The notes under the pieces were generated by a model that had not been told where the DNA came from, did no database searches, and worked only from the letters and a program-made list of their open reading frames with translations. 64,000 nt of DNA from Lithobates sylvaticus (taxonomy: Eukaryota; Chordata; Amphibia; Anura; Ranidae). A program made the translations under genes and the position numbers. The stretch spans positions 440,157,522-440,221,521 of the forward strand of contig CM053028.1 in the NCBI GenBank assembly GCA_028564925.1, written 5' to 3'. This document shows, in pieces, positions 48,829 to 61,700 of this stretch (position 1 is the first letter of the stretch; each line of letters opens with the position of its first letter).

Positions 48829-49721
48829 CACTTTATTACCAAAAGTATTGGGACACATGCCTTTACATGAACTTTAATGGCATCCCCGTCTCAGTCCATA
48901 GGGTTCAATATTGAGTTGGCCCACCAGCTATAACAGCTTCAACTCTTCTGGGAAGGCTGTCCACAAGGTTTAGCAGTTTGCCAGTGGGAATGTTCGACCA
49001 TTCTTCAAGTAACGCATTTGTTGGGTCAGGCACTGATGTTGGACGAGAAGGCCTGGCTCTCAGTCTCTGCTCCAATTCATCCAAAATGTGTTTTTTCAGG
49101 TTGAGGTCAGGACTCTGCAGGCCAGCCAAGTTCCTCCACTCCAAACTCGCTCGGGGGGGGGGGGGGGGGGGGGGGGAGAGATTGTGGTGGGGAATTGTTT
49201 CTCAGGGGCTGGGCTTGGCCCCTTAGTTCCAGTGAAGGGAACTCTTAAGCATAAGCATACCAAGACAATTTTGGACAATTTCATGCTCCCATCTTTGTGG
49301 GAACAATTTGGGGATGGCCCTTCCCTGTTCCAACATGACTGCGCACCAGTGCACAAATGAAAGGTCCATAAAGACATGGATAAGCGAGTTTGGGGTGGCA
49401 GAACTTGACCTCTCCTGCACAGAGTCCTGACCTCAACCAGATAGAACACATTTGGGATAAATTAGAGCGAAGACTGCGAGCCAGGCCTTCTTGTCCACAT
49501 CTGTGCCTGACCTCACAAATACACTTCTGGAAGAATGGTCAAACATTCCCATAGACACACTCCTAAACCTTGTGGACAGCCTTCCTAGAAGAGTTGCAGA
49601 TGTTTATAGCTGCAAAAGGGTGGGCCAACTCAATATTTAACCCTATGGACTAAGATTGGGATGCCATTAAACTTCATGTGCGTGTAAAGGCAGGCATCAA
49701 AATACTTTTGGTAATATAGTG
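48829..49721. mobile_element. Foldback Tc1-like element
   Basis: The ends CACTTTATTACCAAAAGTA and TACTTTTGGTAATATAGTG are inverted. Both halves carry the same transposase C-terminal sequence facing inward: LLEEWSNIPTGKLLNLVDSL on the - strand (48905-49144) and the LLEEWSNIP...LLNLVDSLPRRV region on the + strand (about 49530-49610). The middle is a G run (49151-49178). The right half also has the SLFQHDCAPVHK word of Tc1 transposases. It is degenerate. Confidence 0.8.
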
Positions 49722-49864
49722 TGTGTATACACAAGAAAATGTATGTGAAGCCCTTAGAATTAACTGGTTGTCTGCAGTTATTTGCCATAAAATGTGTTGT
49801 GTAGCCACAACAAACACAATGTGCTTAGACTTATAACACAACTATTCTAATTTCTCTTTCTTTA

Positions 49865-51178
49865 ATCGACGGACACAGTGCCTCCTTAATCTTGACCATT
49901 GGGTTATATTGCCTCTGCAGGATTAGGACTAGGCAGAACAAGAAACACCTGGCTACGCCCATGGGCTGTCCTCAATCAGTATATAACCCCCTCCCTGCTC
50001 TAAGTATTCATTTTTTTCTGTCTAGTCAGGAGTAAGGACCTAGCTCCTTGCTGGGATCTTTTGGTCCTAGCAAATTTTACTTTGTCTTTTTTTGCATGCA
50101 TTTTCTGCTGGGAGATCTGCAATCAACTGCCGGGCTGGATAATCTAGATACAGTGGTCTCCCCAGTCCAGCCAGCGAGCGCGTGCAGACCACAGCTATGC
50201 GCTAGGTCGGCAACGACTTAGCCTCAACGGAAGGAGGCTGGCCTGCAGGGTTGCATAAGAACAGGCTCTGGTCCGAGTCGCAGCGGTCCCTTGGCTGACA
50301 GCCCCCCACTTCAGTGGCGAGGAGTTCTGTCTGGAGGGTCACCTGCACCATGGATCAGTAAGTACAGTTCCCCCTTTCCCCCTTTGTGCAGTTTGGGGTG
50401 GGCGCGGGTACCCTCCAGGGATGGTCGGACCTGCCTGTAGGATCCCTCCTCCCATCCTAAAGTCCCTTGGTTAAACTGGGCTTCCCCCTCCCCCCATGGA
50501 TTGGTGGGAGTCCCAGGGCAGGCAGCAGAGACCTCTAGGGGGGGCTCCCCTGCCATTTCCCTTCTGGGTGGTGTGTGCCCTGGCAGTATGGGGGGGTTCC
50601 AGTGCAGAGGGTGCAACGGAGACCCCTAGGTGCATGCCCTTCTGTGTGTGTGCAGTGTGCGATAGTGTGCAGTTTGGGGGTCCCAGTGCAGAGGGCACAG
50701 CGGTGTCCCATTAAATGTTCACCCTGCCTGGTGGTACAGTACCTTTTTGGAAGGGGGTCCCCTTGCAGAGGGTGCAGCAATGTGGAAGGCACAGAGAGGA
50801 TCCTGGCAGCAGGTCAAATGGCCAGCAGCCATTTTTGGGTGGTCTGATGACATCACGTCTTTGTCTGGCTGGTCTCCGGCTGGCGGTCATCTTTGTGTAG
50901 CCGATGAGGTCACGGCAGCCATTTTCCGTTGGTCTGGCTGGTCTCCAGATGGCGGCCATGTTTGTGTAGCCGATGATGTCACAGCGGCCATTTTCTTGTG
51001 AGACACTAGAGATGGCCAGAACCTCATGGAGATACCAGAGCTCCTCCTTTTCCTTCCCCTCCCCTATGCTTCTCTTCCTGTCCTGGGATATATAAAATGG
51101 ACGCTGACATTGGTGTTGATGGGTCCGAATTGCGGCGCTCCTCCGTTTGTTAGGATGAGTCTTTGAGGGGTCCTTGTG

Positions 51179-51221
<43 letters not shown>

Positions 51222-52560
51222 TGATGGGTATCCTGGTTATTGGGGTGTCCCTTAGTGGTCCCAAAGTTCCTTTGTACTACAGGGTCTTTTCCTTATGGAG
51301 CCTCAGGGTCACATCTCACCCACTGATCCCCTCATGGAGGTGGCAGGTCCCTTGGAACCCCAGCTTCCCATGGTTGCACTGTCGGCGGTTCTTGAGTCAT
51401 TAGTATCTCGGTGGCGCTGGTGGACGCACTTGTTACTGCAGTGTCTCAGAGTCTCTAAAGATACGGCTGACAGGGCCACAGACGTGGCTGTGTCTTTTGG
51501 TACACATAAGTCACCTCGTACACCAAGGGTGTTTCCTTATCTGCCTTATTTTGATAGGTTTACTTTTAAGGAACGGGAACAACCAAAATCACACTTTGTG
51601 GTCCTCAAAAGTTTCTCCGTATGCTACCCCTTTGAAGAATCTCTTTTAAAAAAGTGGACTACCCCACCAGTGGTGGACCCTCCTGTTTCCAGGTTGAATA
51701 GAGCAAACCGTGATCCCAGTAGAGGAATCCCCGTCCTTTAAGGACCCGGCTGACAGGAAAGCGGAGGCTGTGGCACACAGCATGTTTACTATGGCTCGGA
51801 CATTATTGCGTCCAGTCTTGGCCTCGGCCCTGGTGCGCAGACCCTAACTGAATGGGCCAAGCTTTTGCGCCGGGGGCCTAGGTAGTGAGCAGGTTCCTGC
51901 TGCTTATGTTGATTTAGAGGACCAGTTGGGCTGCAGTATATTTGTAATGCAGCTTTGGACACAGCTCCTGTGCTGGCCAAGCTTTCTATTTCAGCAGTGG
52001 TGATTTAGATGTTTCCTGTGGCTTAAGAATTGGTCGGCAGACAAAGCCTCTAAAAAAAGCTCTCATTGATCTGCCCTTTCAAGGCGACCGTCTGTTTGGG
52101 GCTGCCCTGGATGACATCATTAAGGGTGTCACGGGGGGAAAGAGTACCTTCCTGCCTCAATCTAGGAAAGGGAAGGAGCCTAGTCGCAGACGGGGGGCCT
52201 TCCTTCTCAGACCAAATTCTTCCGGCCTCCTGGGACGGCAAATAAAGGAAACAGATCTCTGAAGTCTTCCCCGGGAAGTTCCAAGCAATCTTGGTCTGGT
52301 AAGCCTAGAGCAGACTTCTCCGGATCCAGTGACTAGACTCCTCTGCCCTCACCCATTGCTGGGGTGGGGGGACATCTTTGCTCGTTTCCAGATTCATGGA
52401 CCTCCTTCGTGAGCGTCAAGGGGGTCCACGAATTGAACCTTTTGGGGGTACCAAAGAAGCGGGACAGAATGTCCACTTCGGTGGGCCCTGTGTCTCCTTG
52501 TGTGGGTATAATTCCTGTAAAGGTTGGGATGACATCTGAACTACCCAAGGTCCCCTCTAG
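49865..52560 (+). mobile_element. DIRS-like fossil (left part)
   Basis: It starts with a retroelement-type end (GACGGACACAGTGCCTCC) and a leader with CCCCTCCCTGCTCTAAG. A gag-like region follows (FKDPADRKAEAVAHSMFTMA, RTLLRPVLASALVRR), and then the first residues of a reverse transcriptase region. It is incomplete and broken. Low-complexity G/C-rich repeats (50390-50960) and a (TC)n tract lie inside. Confidence 0.6.
51179..51219. repeat. (TC)n microsatellite
   Basis: About twenty TC dinucleotides. Confidence 0.95.
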
Positions 52561-52928
52561 CCTTGTCCAGGAAATTGGGTTACCTGGGTCTGTCTCTGGA
52601 GTGAATTCTGACCAGGATAGTAGTTTTTCTTCTCAAACGTCGGCCCCTTCAGCAGGTTCAGTTCAACGTGAAGTAACTGAGGCTCGTGGCAACCTTGCAA
52701 GTTCCTCTGGTAGATGCCACAGTCGTCCTAGTGTCACTGTGGAGCCTACGCTATCCTCTTCTGCGGTGCCTGTGAAGGACCGAGGACAAAAGTCTTCCGG
52801 TGGCCGTAAAAGTCCCTTGGAAGCTACCTCTAAAAGAGGACCAGTTGTACCAAGGGCTGAGCTTCCATCCTGCTTTACAGTAACTGGTTTTAAAGACCTA
52901 GCCATTGAAAGCAAGGTACTGCACATTT

Positions 52929-53165
52929 AGGAGGAACTTTTGACCATTCCTCTTTACACAATTGCTTCAGCTCAGACACATTTGTAGGATGTCTGGTGTG
53001 AACAGCCATGTTGAAGTCGTTCCCCAGCATCTCTATGGGGTTAAGGTCTGGGCTCTGCTGGGTCACTCCAAAAGCCAGTCTGTAGTGGATTTACTTCCAT
53101 GCTTAGGGTCATTGTCATGCTGCATCACTAACTTCTACTGAGCTTTAGCTGGCATCTGCACTTAC
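52929..53165 (-). mobile_element. Tc1-like transposon fragment
   Basis: The - strand sequence has Tc1 transposase-like phrasing (GGGGTTAAGGTCTGGGCTCT, GGGTCATTGTCATGCTGCA on the + strand are typical antisense words). No ends were found. Confidence 0.55.
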
Positions 53166-54480
53166 ACAACCATAGTCATCTTGTCATTGATTTATATAGG
53201 CTGCTGGCTGCAGCTAATTGCAAACATCTGTGCATACCTGCTGCAGAGAACCGCTGATTCTTGGCAGCATAGGGCACAAATTTGTGTGAATGAGCCCTAA
53301 TAGTTTTAATATACTAAATCTCAAATGACTGAATGTATCATTTATACACACAACCAGGGCTCAAGTACTGCGGGAACGCATGGGAATGGAGTTCCTGTAC
53401 TTTTTCCACAACAGGAACTCCATTCCCGTTAGCAGCCACGTCCTGCAAGACTTTGAAGTATGCAAACTGTGTGGCAGGTGCCTCACCAGCAGCTGTCGAC
53501 ACAGCTCGCAATATTAAGTGCCGCACACCTGACCATTTAGGCATTGCCAGTAGGGGGCCCCATGACAGCTTCCGATTCGATCTACCTGTCAATCACAGCT
53601 AGCTGACAGGTAGATCAGGTCCCTGCTGCTAAGAGATTGTATTTAGTCAGACCTCTCGTGATGCGCTCCTCCCCGCCAGCCCCTCCTGGTTTTCTATCTC
53701 CTCATTCCCCCCCAGTCTCCTGCATACTTGCTCTGTGTGTCCCCGCTGAATCCCCCCCTCCTCTATCTTCAGTGCCATATGATGAGAGAACCCAGAGGAG
53801 GAGCACAGCTATTCTGCTCACAGGATATGCAGAGAGAGAGGTGAGCTGAGGGAGGAACATCAGTTTGGGGTGGTAAGCTGAGCACAATACCTGGCAAAGT
53901 TTAATGCCAGGAGGGAAGTTTTTATGTGGAAATATGTGAAGGGTTGGAATAGCAGCGAGTGTGTGTTGGAGCCCTGCAGAGTTTGCAGCCCCCCAAGCTA
54001 ACATACATCTCCTAAGCAGGAACACATCACTATCTCCCCAAGCATTCTGTCCAGATAATGTGCAGTTAATTTATGACCTTTCCGTTTAACCCTGTGTTAT
54101 CCAAACTCTGTTCAATGAAAAGTGTAAACTCACCACATAAACACTCTATATACAAAATACAATTCCCCAATAAAGATCAGAACATGATGTTCAAATTTGC
54201 ATGGAAGCACAATTGAATGAATACTGATTTTTCAGAGAATTACCGTATTTATGTTTGAGGATTGATTTTTTATGTACTAACAGTTAAGCTTCATACACAC
54301 AATACGAAAATTGGATGAAAAATACCACTTTTGAAGCGTTCGTGCATATGAGCGTATAATTTTTTTTATTTTTTTGGTGGGCGAGTGGATCTTGGGTGGG
54401 AGTTCCCACACTTTTTTCCCCAGGACTTGACCCCTGCACACAACCATACCTATTATTATAATGACGTGAAAAGCCTAGTA
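53166..54480 (+). other. wdr33 intron, dispersed repeats, no gene seen
   Basis: It contains an inverted GGAATGGAGTTCCTGT / ACAGGAACTCCATTCC hairpin (53390-53428) and GGTAGATC/GATCTACC words. No coding exon was recognised. Confidence 0.45.
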
Positions 54481-54513
54481 GAAACTTATCTTGGTATTCT
54501 ATTTGTTTCAAAG

Positions 54514-54607
54514 GGTGGCAAAGGCCAGGCTCCACCTCCTCTGTTACCTGGCCTAGGACCACAGGGTCGTGCACCTCCACATGGACAAGGACCAAGTTCT
54601 AATAAAG
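54514..54607 (+). CDS. wdr33: wdr33 exon, PPPLLPGLG segment
   Basis: It reads GGKGQAPPPLLPGLGPQGRA then PPHGQGPSSNK, matching the mammalian stretch that follows FNQ (PPPLIPGLG...GPNK). The acceptor is AAAG at 54510-54513 after a T-rich tract and the donor is GTATGA at 54608. It is preceded by a 32.6-kb intron and followed by one of 172 bases. Confidence 0.93.
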
Positions 54608-54779
54608 GTATGACTTTTTTTTAATAGTACTTTTTAATGTTGTAGTATTATTGGGCAATCTCTTATTCCCACACTTTTTTCATCTAACATTATTAGTGGC
54701 GGAGAATATTTGAAAATTAACACTTAGGCTACAGTATTCCAAAAAGAAGAGCAAAATTAAAATCCCTTTTTAATTTCAG

Positions 54780-55167
54780 GTGATGTACGTGGCCCTACAA
54801 ACCACCAGCCTGAACGACGACGTGAGCCAAGTCCTTTCCGAGGTGGCCAAGAGTGGGTGGACTCCAGAGACAGTAGAGCGCCTCCTGACAGACGAGGCAC
54901 AGCCCCTGAGGCACATGAGCAATCTGATGAGTACTTCACAGATGATCGATTTGGACCTCGTGCACATGAGTTTGATGGGAGAGCTGGAGGTTCTGCATTA
55001 CCAGATGATAAATGGAGACGAGGAGGTTCTAGCCCACAATATCCCCCTAATCAAAGAGATTACCCTGATCGAGAGAGAGATTCAACCCGATGGGAGGGGC
55101 GGAGGCACTCTGATGACCAGTATCCCAGAGAAGAGGATGTGAGGTTTCGTGGACAAAGAGATGAAAG
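54780..55167 (+). CDS. wdr33: wdr33 exon, RG/charged C-terminal tail (part)
   Basis: The frame set by the previous exon gives GDVRGPTNHQPERRREPSPF, RGGQEWVDSRDSRAPPDRRG, TAPEAHEQSDEYFTDDRFGP, RAHEFDGRAGGSALPDDKWR, RGGSSPQYPPNQRDYPDRER, and DSTRWEGRRHSDDQYPREED before VRFRGQRDE. Mammalian anchors are PPDRRG, RFG..REFEGR, KWRRGG and FRG.R. The acceptor is ATTTCAG ending at 54779 and the donor GTAATG starts at 55168. Longer open frames in the other two phases are shadows. The rest of the tail is beyond the window. Confidence 0.93.
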
Positions 55168-55293
55168 GTAATGTAATGTATAGTAGCACAAAGATTAAAA
55201 TGTAATTTGCTTATAAGGGGTGGATCAATAAGATCCTTTCCCCTCTAGCTTAGCAACAATCCCCAATGCATCATATGTTTTTCAACCATAGAC

Positions 55294-55707
55294 TTAAAGC
55301 GGAGTTCCACCCAAAAATGGAACTTCTGCTTTAAGTGAAGGTGACCCCCTGACATGCCACATTTGGCATGTTATTTTTTTGGGAGGGGAGCGGATACCCT
55401 CTTTTTAGAGGCATCTAGCTCCCACTTCCTCTGGGGGCTCAGTGGCACCCGAAGGAAGTTCACCTCTCCCCCCTCTCTCCGTGCAATCTTCTGGGACACG
55501 TCACAGGTTCCAGGAGATTGCCCGGCAATCGCAGCGCGCCTTGCGCATGTACAGTGCGTGCCCACAGTCAGAATTTCTGGGGAGAGGAGCGAGGCTTCTT
55601 TCACCTGCATCGCTGGACCATGGGACAGGTGAGTGTCCGATCTATTAAACGTCGGCAGCTACACTTTTTGTAGCTGCTGACGTTTATATGGTTGGAACTC
55701 CGCTTTA
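55294..55707. mobile_element. MITE, TIR TTAAAGCGGAGTTCCACCC
   Basis: The left end TTAAAGCGGAGTTCCACCC is opposed by GTTGGAACTCCGCTTTAA. A hairpin AGCTACACTTTTTGTAGCT lies near the right end. It is a better-preserved relative of 46080-46558. Confidence 0.8.
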
Positions 55708-55925
55708 AAAAAGAGATGTTTGTAAACAGGTAGACTTATAAAAATAGGAGTGAAGGAAGTATGTTTTTTCCAATCCAGTGTCTGCCTTTATTTCCTATCC
55801 TCAACTGGAGAAAAAACAGCTGTATTCTGGTTGCAGGGACTATATATGGATGACTATATCAGACATGTAGTATAACACTGAAATGACTGAAGTTACTTGT
55901 AAGCTGGATACTGGCTTAAAGTGTA

Positions 55926-57454
55926 CAGTGCCTTGAAAAAGTATTCATACCCCTTGATATTTTCCACATTTTGTCATGTTACAACCAAAAATGTAAATGT
56001 ATTTTATTGGGATTTTGTGTGCTAGACCAATGCAAACTGGCACATAATTGTGAAGTGGAAGGAAAATTATAAAGGGTTTTCCAAATGTTTTACAAATATG
56101 TGAAAAGTGTGGCATGCATTTTGTATTCAGCCACCCTGACTCAATACTTTGTAGAACCACCTTTCGCTGCAATTACAGCTTCAAGTCTGTTTGGGTATGT
56201 CTCTACCAGCTTTGCACATCTAGAGTGAAGTTTTTTTGCCTATTCTATCTTTGCTCAAGCTCTGTCAGATTGGATGGAGAGCATCCGTGAACAGCAATTT
56301 CAAGTTTCGCCACAGATTCTCAATTAAATTTAGGTCTGGACTTTGTCTGGGCCATTGTAACACATGAAAATGCTTTGATCTAAACCATTCCTTAGTAGCT
56401 CTGGCTGTATGTTTAGGGTTGTTGCCCTGCTGGAAGGTGAACCTCCACCCCAGTCTCAAGTCTTTTGCAGACTAAAAGTTTTTCTTCTAAGATTTTCCCT
56501 GTATTTGGCTCCATCCATCTTTCTATCAACTCTGACCAGCTTCCCTGTCCCTGCTGAAGAAAAGCATCCCCACAACATGATGCTGCCACCACCATGTTTT
56601 GTTTTAAGGCAAAAAAGCTAAATTTTGGCCTCATCTGACCAGTGCACCTTCTCCTACGTGTTTGCTGTGTCCCCTACATGGCTTTGTGCAAACTGCAAAT
56701 GGGACTTCTAATGGCTTTCTTTCAACAATGGCTTTCTTCTTGCCACTCTTCCATAAAGGCCAGATTTGTGGAGTGCACGACTAATAGTTGTCCTGTGGAC
56801 AGATTCTCCCAAATGAGCTGTGGATTGCTGCAGCTCCTCCAGAGTTACCATGGGCCTCTTGATTGCTTCCCTGATTAATGCTCTCCTTGCCCGGTCTGTC
56901 AGTTTAGGTGGATGGCCATGTCTTGGTAGGTTTGCAGTTGTGCCATACTCTTTCCATTTTTGGAGGATGAATTCAACAGTGCTCCGTGAGATGTTCAAAG
57001 CTTGGGACATTTTTTTTATAACCTAACCCTGCTTTAAACTTCTGCACAATTTTATCCCTGGTGTGTCTGGTGTGTTCCTTGGCCCTCATGATACGGGTTG
57101 TTCACTAAGGTTCTCTAACAAACCTCCGAGGGCTTCACAGAACAGCTGTATTTATACTGAGATTAAATTACACACACTAATTAGGTGACTTCTGAGGGCA
57201 ATTTGTTCCACTAGATTTTAGTTAGGGGTATCAGAGTAAAGGGGGCTGAATACAAATGCACGCCGCACTTTTCAGATATGTATTTGTAAAAAAAATTTAA
57301 AACCATTTATCATTTTCCTTTCACTTCACAATTATGTGCCCCTTGGTGTTGGTCTATCGCATAAAATCCCAATAAAAAAACCTCTACATTTTTGGTTGCA
57401 ACATGACAAAATGTGGAGAATTTCAAAGGGTATGAATACTTTTTCAAGGCACTG
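55926..57454 (-). mobile_element. Tc1-like DNA transposon, complete ends, dead transposase
   Basis: The inverted ends CAGTGCCTTGAAAAAGTATT and AATACTTTTTCAAGGCACTG are flanked by TA on both sides. The 1529-base length is normal for Tc1. The transposase is on the - strand. The N-terminal helix-turn-helix reads MSQALNISRSTVEFILQKWK (56708-57010) and the C-terminal part reads [18 protein letters not shown] and [11 protein letters not shown] (56265-56459). The acidic residue expected after FQQ is glycine, and the frame is interrupted several times, so it is inactive. The DLNLIEN glutamate is kept. Confidence 0.92.
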
Positions 57455-58109
57455 TATGTGAATAGTTAAAAAAAGGGGGAAAAAGGAGGGAAGGGAATGG
57501 TACACTGAGGAGGTGTACCAGGTAAGGGGTTACTTCCAGCGACAATAATTAGATCAAACTGTAATTCATCAAAAAGTTAAAATGTATTACGTGTATCAAA
57601 AAATATTAAATATCAAAAAAATTGTACTAGGAATAAATGCAATGTTCATAAAAGCTCATTGAATCGAATATTACAAAGAATTAATTACCATGGACATTTC
57701 TTTATTTATTTATTTTTTTTTTATTTTTTTTTTTATTTTATTTTTTTTAAAAGGGTCTTATTTGCCAAATGTACATACACACCAATTACTGCAGTAAACA
57801 AGGTGCAGAATTACATATAGAGAGTGTGTGTATATGTGTATAGATGGATAGATAGATATAGAGATAGATAGAGATAGCTCTATCTCTATCTCACAAAAAT
57901 ACAGTCTTTTAATCAAAGCAACAATCCTACCATGTGTTTCATATTCTCAAACAGCTATATCTTTACCATATTTCAATATCAAAATAAACTGGAGATAACG
58001 TCCTCCTTAAAATGAATGTGCTGTGTGCTGTTCTCCATCTATCACCATGATCTTGCAGTTATTTCATTCAAAGAATATCTGTTCCCCCCAACATTGTCAT
58101 TAGTTTACC
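57455..58109 (+). other. wdr33 intron, simple-sequence rich
   Basis: It contains a T-rich tract (57707-57750) and a GATA/TATC hairpin-forming run at 57838-57893. Nothing coding was seen. Confidence 0.5.
57838..57893. repeat. (GATA)n-type inverted simple repeat
   Basis: GATAGATAGATATAGAGATA is followed by TAGCTCTATCTCTATCTC, so it is partly self-complementary. Confidence 0.85.
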
Positions 58110-58714
58110 TAAAGTGGATGTAAACCCGAAATGTTTTATTTTTTTTTGTCTGGCACCATATAGAGTATGGGATTTCAGATCAGCTGTGCCCAGTCTTGCC
58201 ACAAATAGTTAATCCAGCTCTGAGCAATCCTCATATCTTTTTTCAGTGAAATTAAACGGACAAACTGTGAAAACTTTGTCTGTTCTTCCCCCTTGCTGTG
58301 ATTGACAGGTGATTTACATATCTCGTGCACTAGCCTAAGACGTGCATTATTTTTTAATTCCCACCCCCACTCCTTTCTTCAGCAGCTCTGTAAGGATTGG
58401 CTGCTCCACACCTCAGCATGATTTGGCATGCTGAAGTCATGTGGGGACCTTTCTGGGTTTTGACTGGATGTTGGTGATCATAGCAGAAGTTTAGTGTAAA
58501 ATACACAGGAGAAAATGCATGTTGATAAGGGGAGTGTAGAGGTGGACGGGGAGTCTACTGATATCACGACTCCACCCATTGAGCCCTGGTCTCATAACAG
58601 ACAGAGGGGGAGACATTTGACAGATAAGTATACATGCAGGAGGCACGTATATCCTTCTAGATAACCAATATTGCAGTAGTTTAGAAAGGATGAGAGTGGG
58701 TTTACATCCACTTT
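58110..58714. mobile_element. MITE, TIR TAAAGTGGATGTAAACCC
   Basis: It starts TAAAGTGGATGTAAACCC and ends GGGTTTACATCCACTTTA. It is 605 bases and non-coding. Its right end abuts the 3' end of the L1, so it probably inserted into or next to that element. Confidence 0.85.
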
Positions 58715-58715
58715 A

Positions 58716-61700
58716 AGTGTCAGATTGCACAGTTTCCTTAGAATTTATCCATATTCTCCAAACTTTGTTGAATTTCTTAGGACAACCTCTTGACTCGTAA
58801 GTCATCTTATATAATGTGACATTAGTATTAACTAGATTTTTCCAGGCGGTTAACGTGAGAAAGTCTCTCTTAATCCAATTGAGGACAATCAACTTTCTAG
58901 CATAGTAGAAGAGTAATTTCAGGAGTGTTCTCCTGCTATTACTCATAATCTCATCCTCAATGATACCCAGTAGGCATAGCAACGGGCTACATATGTTTGG
59001 CAGATCAAATGTATCTGCAATGAATTGCGTCACTTGTGACCATAATGGGCGTACTCTATTACAATATAGACTATATGAAGGAAAGAGCCCTCTGCTGCTA
59101 GGCACTTATGACAAGTGGGGTTATCTTTTGGCCCCATTTTATATAATTTCATCGGAGTGTAATACATTTGGTGTAAATATCTGAGTTGTATCAGTTTGTC
59201 TCTAGCTGATAGGACTGTGGGCAGGTATGAGGTCAGTACTTCCTCCCAATGTTCCTCTGTAATGTCTGGGATAATAGCTACCCATCGATCCTTAAGCTTT
59301 TTTTTCTTTTGTTGTTGTTTTGTCCGTAAGTGTGTAAGTGAAGGTACGCAAGTCCAAATTTAGCCCACCTATATCCATCCTCCAAGTGGAAAAACTCCTT
59401 TAGGCATGGGTTGTACCATAGTGGGGCATTTGGTGATCGATGAAGAGGGCTATCCGCTATGTGTTTCAAACAGATCCCAAGTGTCCTTTTTGCGGTTTTA
59501 AGCATGACCCTGCCGTCTGCTGTGGGGACTCCTCCTCTAAAGAAGAAATTCAGTAGCGTTTCATATGAGGTTGCCACAGCTGCTTCAACCGTAGTTGCGG
59601 CATTATTCAACTGCGGAAACATTCTCCAGTGAACCTGCATCAACTGTGAAGCTAGATGGTACAAGTGAAGATCAGGGACTGCCAAATCTCCCCTCCTCAC
59701 CGGTAGCTGTAAGAGTTCCAGGGATACCCTAGCCGCTTTTTTGCCCCAGAGGAAGGAAGTCAGTAGGGAGTTATTGTAGCTTAATGTCCTTTTTGCCATA
59801 TAAATTGGGGCATTAGAGAGCACATAAAGAAATTTGGGCAAAACAATCATTTTAAATAGATTATCTCTACCCATTAGTGCGAGTGGCAGATCTTTCCATT
59901 TTTGTATCCTATCCTGGAATGCTCTAATTATTGGCTATAGATTTGTCTCCATGAAGGAACTCACTGATTGAAAATCAGGAAGAACTCGCTGGCAGCTCAA
60001 TCATTATCCCTAAGTATTTAAATTGCGTCACCACATCCAAAGGACACTGAGCAAGTTCAAATTCGGAGGAAAGAGAGTCCAGTTAATTCTGAATCCGTAA
60101 AAATCTCAATTCCTGGATCAAGGAGACTGATAGACTCATTAGAATCACCCCAGGTATAGGAGCATGTCATCTGCGTGTAGAGATAGACGTTCCTCTAGGT
60201 CCTCAACCGAAAGTTCCGTAATGGTTTTGTGGGTCCTAATTTTAGCTGCTAGCGGCTCTATTGCCAGAGCGAACAAGAGAGGGGATAAAGGGCACCCCTG
60301 CCTCGTTCCCCTATGAATCTTGAAAGTGTTCGATATAAGTCCGTTTACTCTAATACATGCCTGATGGTTCTTGTACAAGAGTTTTACACAAGACACAAAG
60401 CGTGGTCCAAAGCCCATCTTACTGAGGAGAGAGAAAAGATAGTCCCATTCCACTGAATCAAACGCTTTTTTTGTCTAATGAAGCAATTGCCCTTTTGCCT
60501 GTGTTTATGTGTTCGATCTACAAATTGACATCTCATCTTCTAAGATTCATTTGGGTACATCGGCCTGGAATAAAGTCTATTTGATCTGAGTTAATTAACT
60601 CGGATTACTGATGTCAATCTACCGGCCAACACTTTGGCCAATATCTTGACATCAGAGTTGATCACAGATATTGGTCTATATGACTCACACTCTTGTAGGT
60701 TTTTTCCAGGCTTGGGATTTAGTACAATCAAGGCTTCCCTCATAGACTCAGGTAGTATACCCTCTTTTTCGGCTGCTATAAATACTTTTAGTAAGCATGG
60801 TGTCAGTTTCTCTTTATGTAGCGGATACCAGTCAGCTGCCTGCCTGCGACTTGCCTGGCTTGAATGAGGAGATAGCCTGAGCTATTTCTTCTTGCAAAAT
60901 GGAACCTTCCAGAGCTGCACTATGCTCAGGACTCAGTGAGGGTAAATTCAGATCTGCCAAGTAGGAAGCCATTTCCTGTTCTGTATGACTGGTCTGGGTT
61001 TGGTAGAGGGTCTCCTAAAATTCCAAAAAAGTGTTCAGAATCCCAGGAGAGTCGCTCACCAAATCGCCATTGGGGCACCTAATTTGCAACACAGAAATCT
61101 GGGTATAGATTGGTTTAGCTAAAAAGGCCAGCAAGCGACCACCTTTATCCCCAAACTTAAAAAAGATCTAGTCTGCTGTAGTTGTTTTTTTGCAGTACCG
61201 TCAGTGAAGTATTTTGTAATGTCTGGGTTGTTCCTGCCATATGTTGTAGTTATCAGGAGATGGGTCAAGAATATATAGTCCTTCAGCCTCTGTAGCCTTG
61301 AATTCTGCAGATTTTAGATCTGAGTTCAAGGCCTTTGCAAATTCCTTTGTTTCTTTGTTAAATACCCCTCTCATAGTCACCTTAAAGGCTTCCCATTGCT
61401 TGGAAATGGGTGTATCTGCTCCATTCTCCTCCCAGTAATGTACAATCTCTGATTTGCATTGCAAGGTAATGAATTCCTCTTGCAGCCAGTGCACATTCAT
61501 ACGCCAGTGCCGTCTACCCCGAGGAATATTAAGGTCTAATAATACCTCCATAGGAGTGTGATCCGACAAAGCTTGTGGGAGGTATCGAACATTGGATATG
61601 AGCTGCAGACCATCTACAGGGGATAATAACAAGTCTATCCTAGACAGTGTCTTGTGTATCTCTGAGTGGCAGGAGTATTCTCTGACTTCAGGATTCCTTT

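Larger units (their letters stand above)
21871..54513 (+). other. wdr33 32.6-kb intron, TE-filled
   Basis: This intron separates the giant exon from the PPPLLPGLG exon. It is a patchwork of nested elements listed separately. Stretches such as 21950-23100 and 30500-31600 show no coding potential and no clear repeat ends to my eye. No second host gene was found on either strand. Confidence 0.8.

Noticed and set aside
52364-52930. 188-codon frame after the DIRS-like fossil
   Set aside because: Low-complexity Ser/Pro-rich sequence without a recognised domain. It overlaps fossil sequence and is not supported as a gene.
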